DNA of 34,473 nt, taken from a virus. How positions within the stretch are numbered: position 1 is the first letter of the stretch; each line of letters starts with the position of its first letter. Below the pieces are notes generated by a model, which worked only from the letters and a program-made list of their open reading frames with translations, ran no database searches and had not been told where the DNA came from. This document shows positions 15,542-22,321 of the stretch, piece by piece. The stretch is taken from IMG/VR virus record IMGVR_UViG_3300043435_000278, positions 1 through 34,473 of that record; one strand, given 5' to 3'. The position numbers and the translations under genes were made by a program.

Positions 15542-15656
15542 GTTATGGATTGGCGGACTTGAATGTGTGGCAGGTAAGGCGCACACCGCACAGGTAAGGT
15601 TGGGAACACCTATATTTAACCCGACATTATCCGCCTTACATAACATAACGTTATGT
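15542..15656 (+). repeat. GC-rich hairpin segment with palindrome and direct repeat
   Basis: Unlike its surroundings, this stretch is about half G+C. GTTATG...GGCGGA (15542-15557) pairs with TCCGCC...CATAAC (15630-15644) across 72 nt. CAGGTAAGG occurs twice, 20 bp apart (15571, 15591). ACATAACGTTATGT (15643-15656) is a perfect 14-bp palindrome. A 50-codon frame (15537-15689) runs through it but looks incidental. The segment resembles a foreign insert. Confidence 0.5.
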
Positions 15657-15779
15657 GGCTTTGTGATGTTGCCGAAAAAACACACCTAAAACTTTAAATT
15701 TAATACAGATTATGCAAGTACAAGAACGACTTGAAAATAAACCAAAAGTAGGCAATAGCACAAAACCGATGTTAGGTGC
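15656..15779 (+). repeat. Imperfect inverted repeat over the methyltransferase start, ending in GTTAGGTGC
   Basis: Left arm TGGCTTTGTGATGTTGCC (15656-15673) and right arm GGCAATAGCACAAAACCG (15751-15768) match at 14 of 18 positions, 16 with G-U pairs. GTTAGGTGC follows at 15771-15779. The methyltransferase ATG lies between the arms. A related element lies before the next gene. Confidence 0.5.
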
Positions 15780-16860
15780 AGTTCCTGTTCACAAATTTCC
15801 TTACAATTGGAATTTAAAAGATGCAAACTTTACAAAAGACAAAGGCAAGGTATTTAGTTGTTTTGCTTGTGGTGGTGGTTCAACAATGGGTTATAAATTG
15901 GCTGGATTTGATGTAATAGGACACAATGATATTGATAAAAAAATGATTGAAGTTTATAAAGCAAATCATAACCCTAAATATTCATTTTTAGAAAGTATTA
16001 CAACTTTTGCAAAAAGAAAGGATTTACCAAAAGAACTTTACGAACTTGATATTTTAGATGGTTCGCCACCTTGTAGCAGTTTTTCAATGGCTGGAAATAG
16101 AGAAAAAGACTGGGGCAAAGAAAAGGTGTTTAGAGAGGGACAGGCTATGCAAGTTTTAGATACTTTATTCTTTGATTTTATAGATTTAGCAAAAGAGTTA
16201 CAACCAAAAGTAGTAGTTGCTGAGAATGTAAAAGGATTGTTATTGGGAAATGCAATTGATTATGTGCGTAAAATTTATAAGGCGTTTGATGAAGCTGGGT
16301 ATTATTGTCAACATTTTTTATTAAATGCTTCAAAAATGGGAGTGCCACAACGGAGAGAGAGAGTCTTTTTTGTATGTTTACGAAAAGATTTAGCACCAAA
16401 ATTTCTTGAAAGTATAGATATGTTTACTGAACTACCTAAAATTAAAATGGAATTTAATGATAAAGAAATACCTTTTAAAGATTTTGATAGTGGTAAAACG
16501 GGCAGAAAAATAACAAAATGTATATTAGAATGGTATGACAAAACAGATATAGGTGAATCAGTAGGTAATTGCATAAGAAGACACGGATTTAAAGAAAAAT
16601 TATTTTCATATTCAAAATTAGATCCTAATAAGCCTTTAAAAACAATTCTTTCAGCTTATGATAGTGGGGAATTTAGACACGACACACCACATTATTTACA
16701 CGAAGAAGATATAATTAAGGGTGGAAGTTATCCAACAGATTATAATTTTTTAGATGTTAAACCTAAATACCTTGTAGGTATGAGTGTCCCACCTTTAATG
16801 ACAAAAAGAATAGCAGTAGAAATATATAATCAATGGTTAAGTAAAATATCATTAGTATAG
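15712..16860 (+). CDS. C5-cytosine DNA methyltransferase
   Basis: The 382-residue protein has the expected order of motifs: I FSCFACGGGSTMGYKLAGFD (48-67), IV DGSPPCSSFSMAG with catalytic C121, VI AENVKG (170-175), VIII QRRERVFF (213-220) and a C-terminal motif X GMSVPPLMTKRIAVEIYNQW. The specificity region is at ~225-350. It should make 5-methylcytosine. No restriction enzyme is beside it, so protection of phage DNA from host restriction is the likely role. Its first ~25 residues share the (M/L)LGAV pattern with the next gene product and lie inside an inverted-repeat element, suggesting the gene came as a cassette. Confidence 0.9.
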   Translation: MQVQERLENKPKVGNSTKPMLGAVPVHKFPYNWNLKDANFTKDKGKVFSCFACGGGSTMGYKLAGFDVIGHNDIDKKMIEVYKANHNPKYSFLESITTFAKRKDLPKELYELDILDGSPPCSSFSMAGNREKDWGKEKVFREGQAMQVLDTLFFDFIDLAKELQPKVVVAENVKGLLLGNAIDYVRKIYKAFDEAGYYCQHFLLNASKMGVPQRRERVFFVCLRKDLAPKFLESIDMFTELPKIKMEFNDKEIPFKDFDSGKTGRKITKCILEWYDKTDIGESVGNCIRRHGFKEKLFSYSKLDPNKPLKTILSAYDSGEFRHDTPHYLHEEDIIKGGSYPTDYNFLDVKPKYLVGMSVPPLMTKRIAVEIYNQWLSKISLV

Positions 16861-16888
16861 AGCGTGGGAAAATTTTATCCTAATTGAG

Positions 16889-17010
16889 CATAACGGATTG
16901 CAGATTGGCGTTGTTGCCTCACAAATGTTTAATTGAAACACTAAATTTAATAATATGGAAAATGATAATTTGAAAACGGAAAGCAATAACGCCAATGTGC
17001 TGTTAGGTGC
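16889..17010 (+). repeat. Second imperfect inverted-repeat element, ending in GTTAGGTGC
   Basis: The segment starts with CATAACG, as does the end of the GC-rich segment before the methyltransferase. ATTGGCGTTGTTGC (16904-16917) pairs with GCAATAACGCCAAT (16983-16996) at 13 of 14 positions, 14 with a G-U pair, with 65 nt between. GTTAGGTGC follows at 17002-17010. As in the first element, TAAATTTAATA and a start codon lie between the arms. Confidence 0.55.
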
Positions 17011-17230
17011 TGTAAAATGTGCGGAGGGGTGGCATGATGGCTCATGTTGTTGTAACTGCAAAAATCAAATTGAACTATTTAAACACCCTTGGAATAAGGT
17101 AAACAAAGGCTCAATTATGGAAAGCACCGAAATGTATGCCTGTATAAGTCAATTTGATTGCGATAAGGAATACAAGGGGATAATATTTGAAAATAAACAT
17201 GGTATGTGTGAGATGCACGTGCGTAGGTGA
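16955..17230 (+). CDS. Cys-rich small protein (91 residues)
   Basis: The product carries GWHDGSCCCNCKNQ (residues ~29-42), then a conserved-looking HPWNK...GSI block, YACISQFDCD and GMCEMH, for eight Cys and several His, enough for one or two metal sites. I remember similar Cys-rich proteins as scattered accessory genes in Bacteroidota genomes. Its N-terminus shares LLGAV with the methyltransferase and is encoded in the repeat element. It has no membrane segment. The function is unknown; a zinc protein is an inference. Confidence 0.6.
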   Translation: MENDNLKTESNNANVLLGAVKCAEGWHDGSCCCNCKNQIELFKHPWNKVNKGSIMESTEMYACISQFDCDKEYKGIIFENKHGMCEMHVRR

Positions 17231-17237
17231 TTTTATT

Positions 17238-17246
17238 GCACCTAAC
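17238..17246 (+). repeat. GCACCTAAC, inverted copy of GTTAGGTGC
   Basis: Located 7 nt after the stop of the Cys-rich gene. It is the exact reverse complement of the nonamer at 15771 and 17002, so GTTAGGTGC and GCACCTAAC bracket the Cys-rich gene body. This gives the segment a mobile-cassette outline. Confidence 0.5.
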
Positions 17247-17321
17247 TTACATATTTGCGAATATTTATAGCGACTTATTTAACATCAAAACAATTAGAAT
17301 ATCAAATAATTAAAATTATTA

Positions 17322-17501
17322 ATGACAAACATGATAAAAGAATATATTTTAAAAGTATACAGAAACAATCTTTTAATTGATTTAATATACTTTAATACAA
17401 GACAGGAAATGGATAAATATATTGAAGAAAACAATCTTTTATTCAAAGTTTATTTAATGAAAAAAAATGTAAAATATTACTCATACGATTATAATTTATA
17501 A
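17322..17501 (+). CDS. Small protein of unknown function (59 residues)
   Basis: A frame with ATG, 59 codons and TAA. The product is basic with many Tyr/Asn (YILKVYRNNLLIDLIYFNTR, EENNLLFKVYLMKKNVKYYS), likely strand-helix-strand, without a membrane segment or Cys. Composition is like other small early genes here. A second ATG lies 9 nt downstream. No family is recognised. Confidence 0.5.
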   Translation: MTNMIKEYILKVYRNNLLIDLIYFNTRQEMDKYIEENNLLFKVYLMKKNVKYYSYDYNL

Positions 17502-17511
17502 TAAAACAAAT

Positions 17512-17655
17512 ATGAAAACACAAAACAACATGACTTCACTAATCAGCCAAGCTGAATGGTGGGTAAAGAAAACAGAAGTAAACCAAGTTCGTGGTAACTT
17601 TAATTGGAAACTATACATGAAGCTAATTGAAATAAAACGAAATGAAAAAAAGTGA
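17512..17655 (+). CDS. Small protein of unknown function (47 residues)
   Basis: ATG-to-TGA frame with a good A-rich leader. The protein has a Trp-rich basic core (AEWWVKKTEVNQVRGNFNWK) and looks like one or two amphipathic helices. It overlaps the next tiny frame by 14 nt. The use of a GC-moderate Trp/Gly/Arg mix argues against chance. Confidence 0.5.
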   Translation: MKTQNNMTSLISQAEWWVKKTEVNQVRGNFNWKLYMKLIEIKRNEKK

Positions 17656-17713
17656 TTACCAATTTATTTTATTTGCAATATTTTTAATAGTTTGTTTACT
17701 TTTGCGTAAATGA
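17642..17713 (+). CDS. 23-residue membrane peptide
   Basis: A tiny frame from ATG to TGA, with basic start, one hydrophobic helix (FILFAIFLIVCLLL) and RK end, the layout of single-helix membrane peptides. It overlaps the previous gene by 14 nt and the next start by ATGA. The promoter of the next gene lies inside it, which could instead explain the sequence. Confidence 0.35.
   Translation: MKKSDYQFILFAIFLIVCLLLRK
17672..17704 (+). promoter_or_regulatory. Promoter of the sigma-like gene, probably leaderless
   Basis: TTTG (17672-17675) and TACTTTTG (17697-17704) are 21 bp apart, a full match to the Bacteroidota pattern. The start codon at 17710 lies only 6 nt after the -7 element, where transcription should start, so the message would have almost no leader. 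Confidence 0.65.
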
Positions 17714-18207
17714 ATATAACCGACCTGCTTACTGATAAAAAGTATTTGCAAATAAGCAGGAACGTCTGTCGAAATCATAACTTGTTACATGATTTACACT
17801 CAGAAGCTATTTTAGTTATATTGGAGAAAAAAGTAGATATTAACACTATTAGAAACTTAGAGCATTACTTTTCAACTGTTGTTTGGATGACCTGGCACTC
17901 AAACAAGTTTAAAAAAAAATACCTTAATGATTTTTTGGAGTTCTTTGAATATTACGATTATGACTTGATAGATGAAAGCATTGAACATTCAGACTTTACA
18001 CCAGCTTATAACTTTATTGATCGTGAGCCAAAAACAGATACTGAATACTACGAAATCAATTTATTCAAGTTATATTTAGAATTAGGATCTATTCAGGCAG
18101 TAAGTAGGAAAACAAAGATACCTTACCAAACAGTATTTTACGATTTAAAACAAATAAAAGAGCAAATAATAAATGATAAAACTTTTAATCAAAGCGAACC
18201 TGAGTAA
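17710..18207 (+). CDS. Sigma-factor-like transcription regulator
   Basis: The 165-residue protein resembles a small phage sigma/RinA-type regulator: an N-terminal region with HDLHSEAILVILEK and FSTVVWMTWHSNKFKKKY (like region 2), a Tyr/Asp-rich linker, and a C-terminal HTH, SIQAVSRKTKIPYQTVFYDL followed by KQIKEQI (~127-153), like region 4. It has its own host-type promoter. It is a good candidate for the switch to late genes. It overlaps the sugar genes by 35 nt, so it may also be coupled to them. Confidence 0.6.
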   Translation: MNITDLLTDKKYLQISRNVCRNHNLLHDLHSEAILVILEKKVDINTIRNLEHYFSTVVWMTWHSNKFKKKYLNDFLEFFEYYDYDLIDESIEHSDFTPAYNFIDREPKTDTEYYEINLFKLYLELGSIQAVSRKTKIPYQTVFYDLKQIKEQIINDKTFNQSEPE

Positions 18208-19216
18208 CTTAAATGGACTATCGTTTCATCGGTTATACGTTCCATTCTCAAAAATAAGCGACTTAAATGAGTTTAAATGCGATGTTTATCCCGACTTATC
18301 AGTATTGAGTGATGCTGAACTTAAAGGCTATGATGCTGTTGTTTATCAACGTGAAATTGATGTACATGGTAACTCACTTGAATTAATTAACAAATATCAC
18401 AAGTTAGGACTAAAAGTAATTTTTGATATTGACGATATGTGGGTGCTACCTCATGACCATTACCTTTACAAAGTATATCAACAATATAAGATAAAGGAGC
18501 AAACAGAAGAAATATTAAAAGCTGTAGACTTAGTTATTACAACCACAAAAGTAATGGCTACCAAAATAAGTAAGTTTAATAAAAAAGTTGAGGTTATTCC
18601 TAACTGCTTAGACTTAGATGATCCACAATGGCAACCTAACAAAATTAAAAGTGATTTAACACGATTTGGTTATGTGGCTGGTGTATTCCATTCAAAAGAT
18701 ATTGGAATCATTCAGCAACCTATTTTAAAAGCATACAGGCATAATTTAAATACAGGTTTTGTTTTAGGTGGTTGGAATAATAATAAAGACTATAACTTTT
18801 ATGAAACTGTAATGAGTGGCAATAACTTCGATATGTTAAAATATAGCCGAGTAAACTCTTTGCCAGTACATGAATACGGTAAGGCTTACAATGATACAGA
18901 TGTTTCATTGATACCTTTACAGAGGAATATTTTCACTGAGTGCAAATCAGAAATTAAACTACTTGAAGCTGGAGCACATAAAAACCCTGCAATAGTTTCA
19001 AACGTGCTACCTTACAACATGTTTCCAAAAGAAACTGCAATATTTGTAGATAACCACGATGTAAATGGCTGGTTTAAAGCAATTAGGAATTTAAGCAAAG
19101 ACAAAGTATTATTTGATGAAAAAAGCAAAGCACTAACTGAATATACAAAACAACATTACAATATAAACAAATGGAGCGAAATCAGAAAACAGATTATAAA
19201 ATCGGCATTGGTGTAA
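18173..19216 (+). CDS. GT-B fold glycosyltransferase (GT4-like)
   Basis: A 347-residue glycosyltransferase. The first half has Rossmann-like strands (YDAVVYQR, GLKVIFDIDDMW ~83-94, VDLVITTTKVMATKISK) and VEVIPNCLD ~140-148. The second half carries FGYVAGVFHSKD, then the donor site region SLIPLQRNIFTECKSEIKLLE with the E-x7-E type pattern and NPAIVSN. It probably transfers a sugar from a nucleotide-sugar donor to a surface or virion glycan. Acceptor and sugar are unknown. Confidence 0.75.
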   Translation: MIKLLIKANLSNLNGLSFHRLYVPFSKISDLNEFKCDVYPDLSVLSDAELKGYDAVVYQREIDVHGNSLELINKYHKLGLKVIFDIDDMWVLPHDHYLYKVYQQYKIKEQTEEILKAVDLVITTTKVMATKISKFNKKVEVIPNCLDLDDPQWQPNKIKSDLTRFGYVAGVFHSKDIGIIQQPILKAYRHNLNTGFVLGGWNNNKDYNFYETVMSGNNFDMLKYSRVNSLPVHEYGKAYNDTDVSLIPLQRNIFTECKSEIKLLEAGAHKNPAIVSNVLPYNMFPKETAIFVDNHDVNGWFKAIRNLSKDKVLFDEKSKALTEYTKQHYNINKWSEIRKQIIKSALV

Positions 19217-19803
19217 CAACAACACCAAACAGATCAGAATACATTGATACCTGGAGGAAAAACTTTGAAAAGGTTAAGCCTAAACACTATCATTTACACA
19301 TTCATGAAGATGTAAGTTATAAAGGAGTTGCTTATTCAAAGAATCAAAATCTTAAAACTTTGAAAGATTGCGATTACATTTTTCTATTTGACGATGACTG
19401 TTACCCAATTAAAGAGGGATGGGCAGAATACTTTATAAACTCAAACGAACAACATTTATTATTCTTAAATCATACTCATAAGGTTTTAGCACGTACAGGA
19501 AACGTGGAACACTTTAACGATTGCGGTGGAGTGTTTATGTTTATAACAAGCGAAGTATTAAATAAAGTTGGTTATATTAACTCAGCTTATGGACGTTATG
19601 GATTTGAACATGCTGGCTACTCTAATCCATAACCTTATCAACAATTAGTAAATACTAAGAAATATCTTTATGCTATGGATTATAGCATAAAACATAGAAG
19701 CTCATTAACTGATGAAGAAAAAATAAATGAAATAAAAAAAAATAGTAAAATATTTGTCAATGAATTAAATGATAAAAACTATTTTATTAAATTTGAAGAA
19801 TGA
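19171..19803 (+). pseudogene. GT-A glycosyltransferase interrupted by an in-frame TAA
   Basis: The frame from 19171 encodes 153 residues (GIGVTTTPNRSEYI; DDD at 74-76 in YIFLFDDDCYP; FNDCGGVFMFITSEVLNKVG; GRYGFEHAGYS), then TAA at 19630-19632. The same frame stays open for a further 56 codons (LVNTKKYLYAMDYSIKHRSS, EEKINEIKKN, NYFIKFEE) to a TGA at 19801 that overlaps the next start by ATGA. So the original gene was 210 codons plus one, broken by one stop. The N-terminal part holds the DDD site and could still work. TAA is a normal stop elsewhere here, so recoding is not expected. Confidence 0.75.
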
Positions 19804-20492
19804 AAATACTTTTTAAGTTAGCAACACGATCAAGACCAGAAAAAGCACGTGCAAGTATTAATAACATTATAAGTAATTGTAATTCAAACCAATATCAAAT
19901 ATTAGTTTCAGTTGATAAAGATGATGAAACAATGCAAGGCTTCGACCACGAACATGAATCAGTATTTATGGTTGATGGTACTTCAAAAAATAAAATAGAT
20001 GCTATAAATCGTGACATTGAACTTATTGACGATTGGGATATTTTAATCAATACTTCAGATGACATGCTTTTTTTACATCGTGGATTTGATACAATTATCA
20101 GGCAAGATTTTAAAAGGCATTTGGATCAGGTACTACATTACTCTGATGGTAATCAACATTCAAACATAATGACAATGAGCATAATGGGTAGAGCCTATTA
20201 TGAAAGGTTTGGTTACGTTTATCATCCTGACTATAAATCACTTTGGTGTGATGCAGAAGCTACAGAAGTAGCATGGTTAATGAATAAGTATGAATACATG
20301 GGTGACTTAAAGGTATTATTTAGACACATGCATCCTGCGTGGGGATTGGCAGAATACGATGAACAATATCGTAAAACAGAAAGTCAGGAGCTTTGGGATA
20401 ACGATTACCGAGTATTTAAAGAACGCAAAACGAGAAACTACGATATACCAGACCATTTAATAATTAATCCACCTAAATACTACAATGTATAG
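19800..20492 (+). CDS. GT-A fold glycosyltransferase
   Basis: The 230-residue protein starts with a typical GT-A entry, FKLATRSRPEKARASINNII, then YQILVSVDKDDETM and a metal-site DD at 87-88 in NTSDDMLFLHRGF. GRAYYERFGYVYHPDYKSLW marks the acceptor half with an acidic CDAEATEVAWL helix. It overlaps the FkbM-type gene by 8 nt. The substrate is unknown; the DxD-like position makes the class likely. Confidence 0.7.
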   Translation: MKILFKLATRSRPEKARASINNIISNCNSNQYQILVSVDKDDETMQGFDHEHESVFMVDGTSKNKIDAINRDIELIDDWDILINTSDDMLFLHRGFDTIIRQDFKRHLDQVLHYSDGNQHSNIMTMSIMGRAYYERFGYVYHPDYKSLWCDAEATEVAWLMNKYEYMGDLKVLFRHMHPAWGLAEYDEQYRKTESQELWDNDYRVFKERKTRNYDIPDHLIINPPKYYNV

Positions 20493-21084
20493 TCAAAACA
20501 ATGAAGAGCAAGTAATATTAGATTACTTTGGCAATAAGATAGGTAATTTACTTGACATCGGAGCAAACGATGGGATTACTTTATCAAACAGCAGAAAATT
20601 AATTGAATTAGGATGGAGCGGTGACTTAATAGAGCCATCACCTACTGCCTTTGCAAAACTAAAAAAGTTATATTCAAGAAAGAAAAAAGTAAATACTCAT
20701 AATATTGCTTTATGTGATGTTAGTGGTAAAATGAAATTTTATGAAAGTGGAACTCATTTAAATAATGGAGATACTGATTTATTATCTACTTTATCATTAA
20801 CAGATAAACAGAAATGGGAATCAACAACTGAGTATACAGAAACAGAAGTAAATGCATTAACCTGGAATGATTTTCAAACAGGTAAACTTTATGACTTTAT
20901 AAATATAGATGCTGAGGGATATGATCTAATAATTTTAAAGCAATTAGATTTATTTGACTTAGGATGCTCATGCCTATGTATTGAACATAATGGCAAAATA
21001 CTTAATCAGATATTGGAAGAAGTTAAAAAGTATAATATGAGAATAATATCTCAGAATTTGGAAAATGTAATTTTGGCAATATGA
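20485..21084 (+). CDS. FkbM-family SAM-dependent methyltransferase
   Basis: The SAM site is clear: motif I LLDIGANDG (22-30), IEPSP (49-53) as the acidic loop after strand 2, IALCDVSG (74-81) and FINIDAEGYD (138-147) as the FkbM catalytic strand. It is 199 residues, usual for the family. FkbM enzymes O-methylate sugars or polyketides; in this sugar operon a glycan acceptor is likely. It overlaps both neighbours. Confidence 0.85.
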   Translation: MYSQNNEEQVILDYFGNKIGNLLDIGANDGITLSNSRKLIELGWSGDLIEPSPTAFAKLKKLYSRKKKVNTHNIALCDVSGKMKFYESGTHLNNGDTDLLSTLSLTDKQKWESTTEYTETEVNALTWNDFQTGKLYDFINIDAEGYDLIILKQLDLFDLGCSCLCIEHNGKILNQILEEVKKYNMRIISQNLENVILAI

Positions 21085-21743
21085 AAGATATTTTTAAATA
21101 CATTGAAGATATTATAAATTCAAAAGATAAATTATTAATATTTGAATTTGGAATGTGTGATGCACATCATTCATATAAAATCATGGATTTAATTCAAAGT
21201 AATAAAACTTTTGAATATTATGGATTTGAGCCTGTAGATTATTTATACAATCAAATCAAAGATTATAAAAAAGATTATCAAAATGGTTCGTTCACTATTG
21301 TAAATAAAGCAATAGGAGATAAAGATGGATTGGTTGATTTTTATCAAAGTGGTGGACAAAAAATAGTTGATGGGATAAACACAGAAAATTATTATGGCAG
21401 TTCATCAATCAATGAACCTAAAGAAGTTTTAACATATTGGCCAGAAATGACTTTTGAGAAAAAACAAATTGAATCTATAAAGTTTGATACTTATGTAAAA
21501 GAAAATAATTTAAATGATAGAGTAATTGATTTTATTTGGGCAGACATTCAAGGTGCTGAGATAAACTTAATTAAAGGAGGTAAAAACACTTTTAAAAATG
21601 TAAAATATTTTTATACTGAATATTCAAATGGTAATTTATACAAAGGAGATAAAGGTTTAAAAGGTATATTAAAGCTATTGCCTAATTTTGAAATAGAATG
21701 TGATTATCAAGGTGATGTACTTCTAAAAAATAAATATTTATGA
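21081..21743 (+). CDS. Second FkbM-type methyltransferase
   Basis: A 220-residue relative of the previous gene: LIFEFGMCDAHHSYKIMDLI in place of motif I, YYGFEP as the acidic loop, TIVNKAIGDKDGLVDFYQSG and WADIQGAEINLIKGG, the FkbM DxQGAE signature. Motif I is degenerate (FGMCDAHHS instead of GxxxG), so SAM binding may differ. The duplication of FkbM genes suggests two methylation positions on the same glycan. Confidence 0.75.
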   Translation: MKDIFKYIEDIINSKDKLLIFEFGMCDAHHSYKIMDLIQSNKTFEYYGFEPVDYLYNQIKDYKKDYQNGSFTIVNKAIGDKDGLVDFYQSGGQKIVDGINTENYYGSSSINEPKEVLTYWPEMTFEKKQIESIKFDTYVKENNLNDRVIDFIWADIQGAEINLIKGGKNTFKNVKYFYTEYSNGNLYKGDKGLKGILKLLPNFEIECDYQGDVLLKNKYL

Positions 21744-22321
21744 TATTATCAATACTTATTCCAACTGTTCCACAAAGAGCAAGACTTTATTTAGAACTAA
21801 TCACAGAACTAAATAATCAAATAGAAATGGCTAATGCCTTCGGACTTGTTGAAGTTATTACAGATGATGCACCGGTAGGAGCAAAAACAACAGGACAAAA
21901 GAGAAACGATTTAATAATGTCGGCACAGGGTAAATATGTTTGGTTTATTGATGATGATGACATGATAATGCCGAATGCTATTAATAACATACTGCCTGCA
22001 TTAGAACTTAATCCTGATGCTTTGGCTATCAATGGAATAATGACTACAGATGGCAATAATATGAAACAATGGTATATCAGTAAAGACTTTGAATATAGAG
22101 CAGACTTTACAAAAGGATTTGAAATATACATAAGACCGACAAACCACATAACACCGGTTAAAAGAGAAATAGCAAAACAAGTTAAATTCAAGAATCAATC
22201 TAACTTTGAAGATTATGAGTATTGCATGGAACTTAAAAACTTAGGATTGGTTAAAACAGAAGTAGAAATAAAAGAAGCTGTTTATCATTACAGATATATT
22301 TCAACTAATAAATTATATTAA
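21740..22321 (+). CDS. Family 2 (GT-A) glycosyltransferase
   Basis: This is a standard GT2 core of 193 residues: SILIPTVPQRARLYLELITE, TDDAPVGAKTTGQKRNDLIM, the metal site FIDDDDM (D71-D74) and an acceptor-side NFEDYEYCMELKNLG with the ED pair. It lacks a membrane segment. Overlaps of 4 nt upstream and 1 nt downstream place it in the sugar operon. Confidence 0.8.
   Translation: MILSILIPTVPQRARLYLELITELNNQIEMANAFGLVEVITDDAPVGAKTTGQKRNDLIMSAQGKYVWFIDDDDMIMPNAINNILPALELNPDALAINGIMTTDGNNMKQWYISKDFEYRADFTKGFEIYIRPTNHITPVKREIAKQVKFKNQSNFEDYEYCMELKNLGLVKTEVEIKEAVYHYRYISTNKLY

Noticed and set aside
15537-15689. 50-codon + strand frame starting at the VRR-NUC stop (ATGA)
   Set aside because: The frame crosses the GC-rich hairpin, direct repeats and palindrome. 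The predicted peptide has no features and its base use is unlike neighbouring genes; I prefer the reading as non-coding repeat DNA.
18720-18908. Minus-strand frame of 62 residues in the GT-B gene
   Set aside because: Fully antisense to a recognised glycosyltransferase and without a start signal.
19630-19632. Alternative genetic code (TAA as sense codon)
   Set aside because: TAA terminates many genes here with correct overlaps (capsid, portal TAATG, terminase and others), so a general recoding is not supported; a single nonsense change is simpler.
21817-22191. Minus-strand frame of 124 residues opposite the GT2 gene
   Set aside because: The opposite strand encodes a clear GT2 core with DDDD. 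The antisense product is a hydrophobic run without recognisable domains.
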